Positions 22,447-32,498 of a stretch of DNA of 64,000 bases are shown here, piece by piece (within the stretch, counting starts at the first letter, position 1; each line of letters opens with the position of its first letter). Source of the DNA: Phialocephala subalpina. Its lineage: Eukaryota; Ascomycota; Leotiomycetes; Helotiales; Mollisiaceae. The DNA is taken from NCBI GenBank assembly GCA_900073065.1, contig FJOG01000016.1, forward strand, positions 1,389,559-1,453,558, written 5' to 3'. The position numbers and the translations under genes are program-made. The notes below the pieces were generated by a model. It did no database searches and was not told the origin of the DNA. It worked only from the letters and a program-made list of their open reading frames with translations.

Positions 22447-23248
22447 TCAACAAACTCCCCAACCCTCTACCTTATCTATAATCCCATTACTCCTATAAGC
22501 ATGCCAGACAGTCGCAGTATTAATCGCAATAACAGGCTTCCCCAACTCCCTCTCCAACTCCGCCGCCGTCTTCCCCGCCAACAAATTTGTCCCTGCCTGG
22601 ATCAACAACTCGACATCCTCTCCATCCACCTTGCGAAACGCCTCTTTGATCTCCACCCCAGTAACATCTGCGATACTCGTCGCTGTCGGGCATTTCAAGC
22701 CATGTATGGCATTGACTTCGCATCCTATCTGCTCGAAGAAATCGACTACTTGCTGATCACCGACTGGTTGATAGGGTGTGATGATGCCGATTTTCTTGAC
22801 GTTGTAGGCTTTGATGACTGCTTCGCAGGCTGCTGCTCCGGTTGTGGTACCTAGGCCTCCTGAGAGCTCGCCCATGAACTTCACAAACTCTGCTGCACCG
22901 TCTTCGCGTCTCCAGAAGGTCTCGGCCGACATGCCCATGACGAGGTAATCGACTTTAGCATGACACACGGACTGGACTGCTATTTTAATCTGGACTCGAA
23001 ACTCTTCGAGAAAGGCGACCGTTGCTTCGGAGCTGGAGAGGTCGGGGTTCGCGGTGAAGATGCGGCTGCTGTGCCATGATACTCCTTGATACATCGTCAG
23101 AAATCGCATTCTCTTGTTTGTAGAGCTGAAGGAGGGGTAGTAGAAACGTACCTGGCACAAGCATGCGATCGAACTCTGCTTCAACACTGGTATTTGTCAA
23201 GGGAAGAATGAGCCCGAATTGAGCGCGGTTTGCCAGGTGTCCGACCAT
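22447..23248 (-). CDS. Asp/Glu racemase / maleate isomerase-like protein
   Basis: Member of the Asp/Glu/hydantoin racemase superfamily, closest in look to maleate cis-trans isomerases and arylmalonate decarboxylase. Two exons, 23248-23152 and 23084-22447, give 244 residues, the normal length. Recognisable segments are QFGLILPLTNTSVEAEFDR, DYLVMGMSAETFW, GIITPYQPVGDQQV and LIQAGTNL. Canonical members use two cysteines, one in the GxS loop and one before TN. Here those positions read Met (MGMS) and Gly (AGTN), so the usual two-cysteine chemistry seems absent. Other Cys residues exist but not in these loops. The frame is intact. It is convergent with the A/B-barrel gene, 221 bases away. In a catabolic cluster a maleate-type isomerase would act late, after ring cleavage. 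Confidence 0.82.
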
Positions 23249-23678
23249 TGCTGCTCAGTTGTTTGAGATTACGACGATACTGTTGCCGCAATTGAATGCC
23301 CAGGAATGACGACGAGGCTCAGATGCTCGATTGAATCAGGCAAGCTTGGATCGGCCCCGAAGCCGAGTAGGAACACACGCATCCGCGTGCACTTCTCGAC
23401 GTCCTCCAAATTCTGGTACATCGATGACGGTTGCTGTGAAGATATACAGGAGTGGGATACCCGCCAACTAGTGGGGTCACTTGCGGCAGTTCTGGACAAG
23501 GAGCAAGCTTGACTCGTCGAGAACTCTTATCGCGAACGCTCTGAATCTTGTTTGATTGGTGCTTGCCATCAGGAAACGATCCTCGTACTGGTGAGAGCTG
23601 CTGTGCCTATTTGAATCACTTTTGTCTTGATTCCAACCGTCAACCTTCACGTTCTGAGTGCTTATTTGAAAACACACA
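23249..23678. promoter_or_regulatory. Divergent promoter region, racemase and transporter
   Basis: 430 bases between the starts of the racemase-like gene (minus) and the MFS relic (plus). CGG and CCG triplets are present (for example CGGCCCCGAAGCCG near 23351) but no symmetric operator as clear as that at 21635. No gene seen. Confidence 0.35.
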
Positions 23679-25301
23679 ATGGCGGACCACGAAGATGTCC
23701 CAGTCTCAATCGGACATTCTATGGATGAGAAGAACGCTATTGGCAACGAAATTTCAGCGGAGATCTCATCCGGACAAGTCGAGCTCCTCGCCATCAGTGC
23801 CAAAGAAGACAGAGCTCTTACGGCAAAGATCGACTTCAAAGTCATTCCCATCCTAGGACTTTTATATCTGATTTGTTTCCTCGATCGAACGAACATCGCA
23901 AATGCCAAAATCGCTGGACTGGTGACAGGACTTGATATGCCTTCGACGGGGTACAATACCGCGTTATGGATTTTCTATATCCCGTTTGTGCTTGCTGAAG
24001 TGCCGAGTAATATGGTCATGAGCTTGCCGAGAGTGAAGCCAAATTTGTGGCTGGGTACTTAGACGTTCATTCTGGGTATGCACACTATTGTGGGAAGTTG
24101 GATGATGGCTGACGTGCTTGGAACAGGTCTCCTTGCTATGTGCCAAGGTCTCACTCATTCGTACCATGGCCCACTTGGTGCCAGGTTCTTGATGGGAATT
24201 GTAGAGACAGGTCTTCCCGATGGAGCAGGCCTGCTCATCGCATCCTATTACAGAAAGAAAGAGTTGTCCTTGCGATTTGCTCTCTTCTTTGCATTCGGTG
24301 AAGCTGGCTCATGCTTTAGTGGGGTAGGTCCTCGATTACAATTTTCGAGCTCGAATTGACATATTGTAGCTACTTGCATATGCGATCCAAGGCATTGATG
24401 GAACGGCTGGGTACGCAGGATGGAGGTGGATCTTCACTATCGAAGCCTCGTAACTATCTTCTTCAGCATCTTCGTCTTCATCTTCACGCCCAACTTTCTA
24501 GATCGCGACAAGTAGTTGAAGGATGTGGACCGAAGCAGACTCCTTGCTCGATTGGAACTCGACAAAGGAGACGAGACGGAGGGATCATCCAAGGTGGCAT
24601 GGACCAGGGCTGTTTTGGACTACAAAATCTGGCTATTGTAAGTGACCCAGCTTTGCAGGAATTATGGCAGCTAACCATTTTAGGACACTTCTGTACTTCT
24701 GCGCCGATCTTTCAGCTGGGTTATTGAGCTCCTTCAATTCCACTATCCTCAGTCAACTTGGATGGACATCAAGAAGGGCACAGGTGATGACAATCCCAGT
24801 CTGGATTGTCGGCATTGTTGGAGCTTTGCTATCTTCACCTGTAAGTGGAAGGCTCAACAAGAGATGGCCATTCATCCTCCCCGCTATCTGCTGCTCGGTG
24901 ATAGGCTGGATCATCTATCTCAAACAAGTGCAGCCACCAAGCGTCCGATACTTTGCCCAATTCCTTATCTCGTTCGGAACATTCATCGCAATGCCGTTGT
25001 ACATTGGTTTGTTGACGCAAATCTTCGAGGGCGTGCGTATAAATCGTTCGGCACTGCAATCCAGCTTGGGTTGGGAAATTGTGCCAACTTTGTGTCCTCG
25101 AACATCTTCATCACTACACAAGCCCCGAAATATCCTGTTGGTTTCAGCGTAGGACTGGCAATAACCGCCTTGAGCTTTCCCTTGATGTTGCTGGTAACGC
25201 TCATCTTCACGAACCACAACAGGAAGATTGATGTGAAGAGAGCAGCTCTTGCACCAGGCGAGGAATTGGATGACCAGAATGATTACAAGTACGTATTTTG
25301 A
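23679..25301 (+). pseudogene. MFS anion:cation symporter (allantoate/tartrate type), broken
   Basis: Relic of a 12-helix major facilitator of the ACS family (allantoate, nicotinate or tartrate permease type), which imports carboxylates with protons. The N-terminal signature is LLYLICFLDRTNIANAKIAG, and GARFLMGIVETGL marks helix 4. Exons 23679-24075, 24127-24323, 24370-24637 and 24684-25301 are bounded by normal splice sites. Three lesions remain. TAG at 24060-24062 replaces what family reading suggests is Gln (LGT-Q-TFILG). A one-base deletion near 24448-24451 sits between IEAS and VTIFF. Another near 25012-25015 sits before ANLRGRAYKS. The end reads normally (GEELDDQNDYKYVF). It divides from the racemase-like gene and was probably the cluster's importer. 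Confidence 0.87.
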
Positions 25302-25516
25302 TCAGGACTTGAGATCAATGACTTTGCAGGGAAAGTCATCATTAGAATTAGAGACACTATACAAAAAAAACTGGCAAGAATGAAGTGGCTTTCAAAATTG
25401 TACTGCGCGGAAATGACTCGAAGCTCGGAACAAAGACAGAACGGAATGCAGTGCTAGTGATGCATATATGTGGTGGGGCAGCGTGAGGTATATAATCATT
25501 ATATTCGTCAAAGCAT

Positions 25517-27562
25517 TTATCGTCGTGGACCAAGCTGTTGCTCGGACCCTCTGAGAATCGCATCAATGTCGTCCCAAGTCCAGTCCTGCGACTGAACATT
25601 GAGATCATCCATGAACGACAACTGCACCCAGAATTGATGAGCATGCTCTCGACCTGGGGTTGGTGCTTTGTATGAGAAGCCATCATTTGGACTCGGGTAA
25701 GGGTAGGGAATCGCGAGGTCTGTGGAGCCTGTGTCGATGTGTGAATTCTGGTCGATTCGGCGGATGTTGTGAGAAAGTCCGGAAGGGCCTGGAACAATCG
25801 GTGATGCTGGGTTTCGTTCGGGCGTATTAGTAGGCTGAGGTGTAGATGTGGTCGTCGGCTCGTCGGCCGTTGCGTTTAAATCGATCACAATCGTCGCCCA
25901 CTTCGCCATGGAGCCTGGAAGTCTCGAATAACGAAGCTGTCTTGACATCAGCTCTGCTAATTCTCGAAGAATGTCTTGTGACTCGGTCCCAGCAGAATTG
26001 CGGCCCTGTTTGACACAGCAACTAACATCTAAAACATGAATCAATGCGGAAGCAACGGTGTAGAAGACATCCCACTAAGTGAATGCAGTGAATTTGTTGA
26101 TTGATTCGAGCTTCATTAGAAGTCTGCCCAAGGCGCGGCCAGATTCAATGTATGTCTTGGATATGGCTAGTAATCCATCCGGGAGAGTCTGTGACTTCTA
26201 ATCGCAGATGGCTAGGAATATCCTTCTGCCACTCTAAGAGGCCCCGAAGAACGCCAGCTGCAGGAGAAGGGGCCTGTTGTAGGCGTCGTCGGTCGAAGTA
26301 GGGCTGCTGCCTACGTTGTTCAGAATTCTACATGCTGTACCGAGTAGAATGATCAATCGTTGGGACCACTTCATGTAGTCCTGTGGGCAATGACCAGCTA
26401 CGCCAACGATTCGCTCATTCGGACAGCCAACAGAGCTGAGGTTGTGCTCAATGGCACTTGGACGATCGTATGACGAGACCCGCATCTGCTCGAATGCATA
26501 TAAAGTCCACCATAATTGTTTTCGAAGCTCCCGGCCTAGTGGGCGTTGTACATGCTTCACATCGTCTTGGTGTAGACCAATCGCGAAAGTAATGCGGACA
26601 GCCGTCCCAGTGAGATTCTAGCAAGCATCTTGATAACTAGTATTGTGGAGGTGAAGTGCTGCTAGCATGAGAGCTTGCACAGCGAATATGTTTGAGGCGA
26701 AGAACACAGTAGGAAGCAAAGTCTGCACATGCCGCCACCATTTCCGTTCCGCTTCCTCTGGAATGCTAATTGGTACCACATGGCGAGCGAGAAGTAGAAC
26801 GCATAAAAGGCCGCATAGCCAAACTGGATTTGCAGCAGATGTGGCATCAGAAGCAGCCCAGTTCTCATAGGCTTCCCAGAACGGGGCTTTGTGGAGGACT
26901 GGAAAATCGGAATGTACGACTTCGAAATACGCATCTATGAGCGTCTCGAGCGTAGACCCATCAATCTCTTGGGCTGCATCCGAAGGCGAACCACAGACGC
27001 CTATATTCGTCCGTAGCAGGTATGTTTGAGATAGCTAACGTCTCGTCCGGATCAGCCGCGTTTCTGCCAAATATGGAGAACTCGAAAGTGGTATAGTTGC
27101 CAATAAGCCGTCGAAGTTTGAGGTGAAAGCCAAAGGAAGATGCTGGACCGATGTACTGAACCTGTCCCTGCTGGTCGGGCAACAGTGGCAGAGTATCCTC
27201 CTCTTCCTGTTTGCTTGGACTTCTATGGGCCTCTGCTGGATTGTCCTCGACTATAGGTAGAGGAATTCTAAGAGACTTGCCCACTTGCTGCATCTCCTCG
27301 TTGCTAGAGAGGTCTGCTTCCGGCAAAAAACCCTTGACAGCGATTCTAGTAGTGCGAGCCTGCTTCCCAATCCTTCGACGTTTCCATATACACGCTTCTT
27401 CCGTGACTAAGTGATGCACTCTATGCCACGTAACTCGCAGTATCGACACTGTGTCTGCCCTTGCATTCGATCGCATTTCTGCTTCCTCGACTTGCACTTG
27501 TCACAACTCGTCTCTGTCCTCTTCCGCTTGTCCAATGGCACACGTCTATTGTGGGATTCCAT
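25517..27562 (-). pseudogene. Zn2Cys6 transcription factor, heavily decayed
   Basis: Dead pathway-type regulator. The zinc cluster is intact near 27510-27430 (CDKCKSRKQKC then CRYCELRGIEC), followed by the family's SRKKRVYGNVEGLG linker. Lesions are many: TAG at 27417-27419 just after the cluster; a one-base deletion near 27347 (LLES to AVKGFLPEAD); a frame change near 27000; TAG for Trp at 26618-26620 (DAC-W-NLTGTAVR); a one-base deletion near 26272; an internal deletion near 26145 where tens of residues of the fungal regulatory domain are missing; and TAG for Trp at 26075-26077 (TAFT-W-WDVFYTV). The tail, AKWATIVIDLNATADE to a stop at 25517, is still open. It stands tail-to-tail with the MFS relic. 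Confidence 0.88.
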
Positions 27563-27949
27563 GTTCGATGGTCAATGTTCGATGGGCAGGTCGTCAAGGC
27601 GGTTTCGAGGGGCCGAATACAACCAGGAAGGAGGAATTCGTCGAGCAAAAGAGCGACGGCATAGTCGATATCTGCCGACAGCAGCTTCTTGACTCTTTGT
27701 ATGTACGATAAGGCATTGTCATGCACAAGGATGTGAAACCGGCAACCTGGTAAGTTGGGAGGAAGTGGAGTGCATAATAGAGCTAGAAATGGCGCTAGAC
27801 CCAATCAGGAGGACGCGCCGATGTCCCCCATCTTTGCCGACTTTCCACTTCTTCCTGTAAACATCACAACCTCGAACATGCACAACATCACATTGACCAA
27901 TACTTGAACATATCACGACGAAGTCAATCGTTATCCTTTCAATGCTTCA
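27563..27949. other. Gap between two relics
   Basis: Upstream of the dead regulator and downstream of the GMC remnant. No gene, repeat or clear operator seen. Confidence 0.4.
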
Positions 27950-28470
27950 TCACAGCCTAGCAGACGGTGCTCGAGCGCCATCCAATTCGTACTCCCCAAT
28001 CAACTTCTCAGCAGCGATTTCCCCCACTACATAAATCGTAGATTGAGTGTGGTTGCTATATATTGTCAACAATGCATCGAAAGAAGTTGCCTACCATTTG
28101 TTTGGTTAGGAGGCGGTTGCTCACTTTGGGACAAATGGACAGACGCTCAAGTCGACAATCCGGAGGCCATTAAGACCGAAGACTCGAAAGTTCGAATCCA
28201 CACATGCGGTATCAAGACCAGTGCCCATGCAAGCAGTACAAGATATATGCCATGAACTGTGGGTGTTGTGGCAAATGTTTTCCCATACTGCTTCATTAGA
28301 GTTGTCAATTGGCCCAAGCTTTTAACTATTCTGGGTGCAAATATCGGCGTGTCAAGTATGCGTATCACTTGCTGTACTCCTTCAAGAATTACTCTGCGAT
28401 CATACTCGTGGGTCAAGAACCTCGGATCAATCATGGCCCGCTCTCCTGGGGTTCGTGAATGCGGTGTCGG
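27950..28470 (-). pseudogene. GMC oxidoreductase C-terminal remnant
   Basis: C-terminus of a glucose-methanol-choline family FAD oxidoreductase, enzymes that oxidise alcohols to aldehydes. Visible parts are MIDPRFLTHEYDRRV, then ENICHNTHSSWH, which holds the expected active-site His region. Next comes NGLRIVDLSVCPFVP, and after an intron at 28056-28125 the C-terminal NHTQSTIYVVGEIAAEKLI to TGA at 27950. A one-base deletion near 28312-28316 separates KSLG from the following frame. The N-terminal FAD-binding part (about 400 residues) is absent. Minus-strand DNA up to about 28720 has scraps of possible upstream coding sequence with stops. In context it would have worked before the adjacent aldehyde dehydrogenase. 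Confidence 0.82.
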
Positions 28471-29373
28471 GAATTGAGGTAGCGATTACGTGGAGGAGGT
28501 TCTATCAGATTTCTTTCTTCTTTGGGTATGCGGTTTCGGTGTACTTGTACATTGCCTTCTGTAAGTTGAGCCCGCCGTCGGGGTTGGGTGTGCAGGTTGA
28601 TTTTGATGTTGATGGGGGAATTGTTGTTGAGGGGATGGAGAGGAGGAGTGAGAAGAGCGATGCTGAGGAGGGAAAGATAGTTGGGTCTGTTAGGCGAAGG
28701 ATCTTGCTTAAGCAGCATTTCGTCTCTTTATGCACTTTGAGGGACATTCACGACATGAACTCGAGGAATTGGAGTGGGGCGTCTCCCGATAAGAACGAAG
28801 TCCCTTTGAGAATTTTCTATCTAACGCAAGACATTCCGCGATGGCAATTCTTCGTAAACCGTCGCGATTCAGTGTCAAGCCTTCTCCATCAAATTTTTGC
28901 TTCAGCATATAGAGGTTCTTCGACAGTCGGGACCTTCGGCTGCAAGCGCTGAGATTTCAGGCAGTGCCCCACTATAGCTCCGGGCTTCACAGCCTAGACG
29001 ATAGCATGCTGCCTGAACCCCACCAATGGAACTCCAAAATCGCCCACAAGATCCCTACAACACCCCTGAAAACGCTAATCACGATAACTTCGCATGACCT
29101 AGGCTCCTGACACCCTCCTTAACACAAGAAGCCGTCGGCTGCAAGCAGCCGCTGCTGCAGACAACCTCATTCTGGGATTTCGGTGTCATTCGGAGATAGC
29201 CAGAAAGCTGCACCCGCACTGGAACTTGGACGAGGCTGATCTTAAATCCGAGGCTAGGGCTGAGTAAGCTCAGGATGTACCATGACGATTGAGCTCTATA
29301 TGAGCTGCACTGTAAAGCATGATAGCTTCATACTCCTTGCTTACAGCTCTAATTTTGCTTCGAATTGACCAAG
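28471..29373. other. Decayed upstream part of GMC gene and ALDH promoter
   Basis: From 28471 to about 28720 the minus strand may hold degenerate GMC coding sequence (reading toward PQFPTPHSR) but homology is too weak to delimit. From about 29000 to 29373 lies the promoter side of the aldehyde dehydrogenase. No other gene seen. Confidence 0.35.
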
Positions 29374-31076
29374 ATGGCGCCAATTGAGACACAGCTGTTC
29401 ATCAACAATGAGGTATGTTCCCGTCAAGCATGAATCGAGCGAGAAGGCTGAAATTGAAATAGTTCGTGCCAGCATCCACAGGAGAGACATTTGATCTCTT
29501 CTCTCCACACACAGGTGACCTCGTAGCAAAAGGTAAAACCACCTCACTCCGCACACTCAACCCAGCTCACACCTCTCAGTCGCCGAAGCATCAGTCCAAG
29601 ATGTAGACACAGCAGTCTCCGCTGCCCTCGCTGCCTTCCCATCATGGAGCGCCCTCTCTCCAATCCAACGCGGCAAGCCCCTCAAGAAAATGGCAGAAAA
29701 GATCCTCGCCTCGACCCCGGAACTCGCCGAGCTAGACGCAATCTCCATGGGCCGTCCTGTTTCCTCATTCTTCGACACCAACTACGCAGCCGTGCATTTT
29801 AACTACTTCGGCGAAGCAGCATACGCACAAGGACACACCAGTTTAAACACACCCGGATTTCTGAACATGAGTTTGAGACAACCGTTCGGGGTTGTGGGGA
29901 TTATTATTCCGTGGAATGCACCACTTGTGTTTTTCTCGAAGAAGGTGGCGCCTGCGGTGGCGGTGGGGAATTGTGTTGTGTTGAAGAGCAGTGAGAAGGC
30001 GCCTTTGACGGTACTTAATATCCATACCTGCTTTGGGATTGGAGCTAATGAGGATTTGTAGTCGTGGAAAGTTGCACAGTGGATCAAAGAGTGCGGTTTC
30101 CCACCAGGCGTAATCAATGTCCTCTCCGGGCACGGTCACATCAGCGGCGCCGCAATATCATCCCACATGTCCATCCGAGCCCTCTCCTTCACAGGCAGCA
30201 CTCGTACCGGACGCGCGATCCAAATCGCATCCGCGAACTCGAATCTCAAGAAAGTGGTCTTCGAGCTAGGCGGCAAAGGCCCAGCATTGATTTTCGATGA
30301 CGCGGATCTAGAACAAGCTGCCAAGGATACCGAGAACTCCATCTTTTGGAATAGTGGACAGACATGCATGGCGAACAGCAGGATCTATGTCCAAGACACC
30401 GTGGCGGAGAGGTTCGTTGAGGTGTTCAAGAAGTTGGCTAGTGAACGGAAGATGGGTGATCCTACGAAGGGGGAAATCAATCACGGACCTCAAGCCGACA
30501 AAGTTCAATTTGAGGCTGTCAACAAATACATCGACGTGGGCAAAGGATGTGGCGGAACACTCGCCCTCAGCGACTCTCCATCCCCAGCCGCGGAATCGAA
30601 ATCCCTCCTCATCCACCCAACCATATTCCTCAACGCCCCCGAAACCTCCCGCATAATGAAAGAAGAAATCTTCGGCCCGGTTGTAGTAATCAACACCTTC
30701 ACCACCGAAGCCGAAGTCATCTCCAAAGCCAACGATACAGAATTTGGTCTTTATGCTTGCCTTTATACTAAGGATTTGGAGAGGGCGTTGAGGGTGAGTA
30801 AGAAGCTGGAGAGTGGGATGGTGGGGGTTAATTGTGCGGCGCCGACGGGGTGTTGTAAGTTCCTCCTTTCCCCTTTGTGTTTGTGTCACAGAGGCTTGTG
30901 CCTCCAGAACGATTTCTAGTCTCTTCTCAGAATGATATGCTGACTCGGCAAAAGGGGATCTCCCGTTCGGAGGGTGGAAAGGAAGTGGGACTGGGAGAGA
31001 AAGTTTGTTGGAAAGCATGGAGCATTTCACGGAGGTGAAGAGTATCTACTTCAAGTGTCCCGGGATAGGAGGATGA
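29374..31076 (+). CDS. NAD(P)-dependent aldehyde dehydrogenase
   Basis: Aldehyde dehydrogenase of the vanillin / salicylaldehyde / betaine-aldehyde type, oxidising an aldehyde to an acid with NAD(P)+. Five exons (29374-29412, 29463-29532, 29580-30010, 30062-30854, 30955-31076) join in frame to 484 residues, the family's usual length. Motifs: GVVGIIIPWNAPLVFF (cofactor fold), SFTGSTRTGR (NAD loop), FELGGKGPALIF with the general-base Glu about 248, and NSGQTCMANSRI with the catalytic Cys about 282. Further on are KEEIFGPVVVI and the C-terminal LPFGGWKGSGTGRE. No stop or frameshift. It lies beside the GMC oxidase remnant, an alcohol-to-aldehyde-to-acid order. Its survival while its likely partners decayed suggests it keeps an independent housekeeping or detoxifying use. 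Confidence 0.95.
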
Positions 31077-31511
31077 ATTAAAGTCTTTTCCCTGTGTATG
31101 TGATCTTGCTGGAGAATACCGTGTCAGGTGTTGAAGGTGAGCCGAGGTGAGAAAGGGGGTGTCGCTTGTCTCGGCACGGCCCGGTACACTCCGTCGCCGT
31201 CGTCGTGGAAGAATGGTACACTACGCACAAGTGAGCGTGATGTAGCGTCTTAAACACTGCCTGCAAGCTGCAAGGTGTCATCTGCAGACTGCAACCTAAG
31301 CCAATACTCGAGGCTGCTGTACCGTGGAGAAATAAACATCGTTTGCTTGCGACTCTAAAATTCATCTCAACCCAGGCCAGCACAAGATAATGCCAGGATG
31401 CACCACCAACAAGCCATACACGGTAAAGATCAACGGTGAAGACCAAGAAGTGTAAGATCCTCCACATCTCTATATGCAAGATTCCATCGATACAAGCTGA
31501 CCTCCATACCA
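31077..31511. other. Gap without recognisable gene
   Basis: 3' region of the aldehyde dehydrogenase. No gene-like frame on either strand. Confidence 0.4.
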
Positions 31512-32003
31512 AGGGAGCGAAGGGACAGTTCGAACGATGACGAGAAGCGAAAGATAAAGATCACACAGACCACATCTTCTCAAAGCGGAGTTAACTCTAA
31601 GAATTATGTGCCTCCTTAATCTCTAGACCTTTCTCCATCCCGAGAAGCCTCAGCAGCAAGTCATTATGATGGAGGAAGAAGAGGAAGTCAAAGTACATAC
31701 TCGTAAACGAAGGAAGATAACTATGAGATGGAATCGACTGCAGATTTAAGAAAGGGGGAAGCTGAGACTATATACACATAAAACGAGGACTCACTTAGTG
31801 TGCCACGTGACCTCCAACTGATAATAACAGAGTCGAAGGTTTCCAAGAGTAGCAAGAGCAGAAACCAACTAGAACGGAAGGTATTGGAGTAGATTGAAGA
31901 GGACGAAGAGCGGATAGAAACGAGAAAGATCATTGCCAGATTAGTTGTGGAAGATGAGGTTGAAGAGAGGGAGAGGGAGGCCGAGGAAGAGGAAGAGGAG
32001 TGA
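31512..32003 (+). pseudogene. Decayed Arg/Glu-rich ORF, unidentified
   Basis: A single frame of about 163 codons reads as charged, Ser/Lys/Glu-rich protein through at least four stops: TAA near 31617, 31713 and 31779, and TAG near 31891. It ends in a run of Glu and Arg codons (EEDEERIETRKIIARLVVED and onward) and TGA at 32001-32003. Frame persistence over 490 bases with only nonsense changes suggests a dead exon rather than chance. The family is not recognised. Confidence 0.4.
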
Positions 32004-32498
32004 AAGTAGGCTCGTAATAGTGGACGCGGAGGAAGTGGTACAGTTGATTAAGAGGGTAAAGGGGCGACCGAGGAAGAGGCAGAGAGCTACTTCTGTGTGA
32101 GTGGGGTGGAGCGGACCGGGGAACGGTCTTACTCGATTTGTCTGGCAATTTGATGTCAGTTTGTGTGGCAATTATCTAAAGTTGATTTGGATTCCATCTC
32201 TGTTTCAAAGTTGATTGGAATAGGAACTCCAGGTACGACGTGCAACAAAATAATGCTCGGTATACGATTGGCAGAAAGCGAAACTCGTAACTGGTAGGCA
32301 AGTTAAGTTGAAGATAGCAGACGTGCACCTCAAATCAAGGGATAATGAGTACAGCAACAGGTATTAGAAGATAAAATTTTGAAATTTTGAACGTTTATTC
32401 CTAGGTATAAGTAGAGACAGATTGATCGAAGAAACTCAACACGTGAAACTACCCCGTCATTACCCCGACATCAGAATCAAAACATGAGGATCTCCATT
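32004..32498. other. Gap without recognisable gene
   Basis: Between the charged pseudogene and the 3' end of the 719-residue membrane protein gene. Purine-rich at its start, otherwise featureless. Confidence 0.4.

Noticed and set aside
20128..28470. Explaining all broken cluster genes as sequencing errors
   Set aside because: One-base deletions alone could be errors, but TAG codons at conserved Trp/Gln, a missing internal block and loss of the GMC N-terminus cannot. Kept as a caveat only.
28471..28952. Plus-strand 205-codon protein
   Set aside because: It overlaps the strand opposite the GMC remnant, has no family features and contains runs that mirror the decayed minus-strand coding.
30308..31030. 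240-codon frame antisense to the aldehyde dehydrogenase
   Set aside because: Lies opposite conserved ALDH exons including the catalytic Cys; composition is that of a complement strand.
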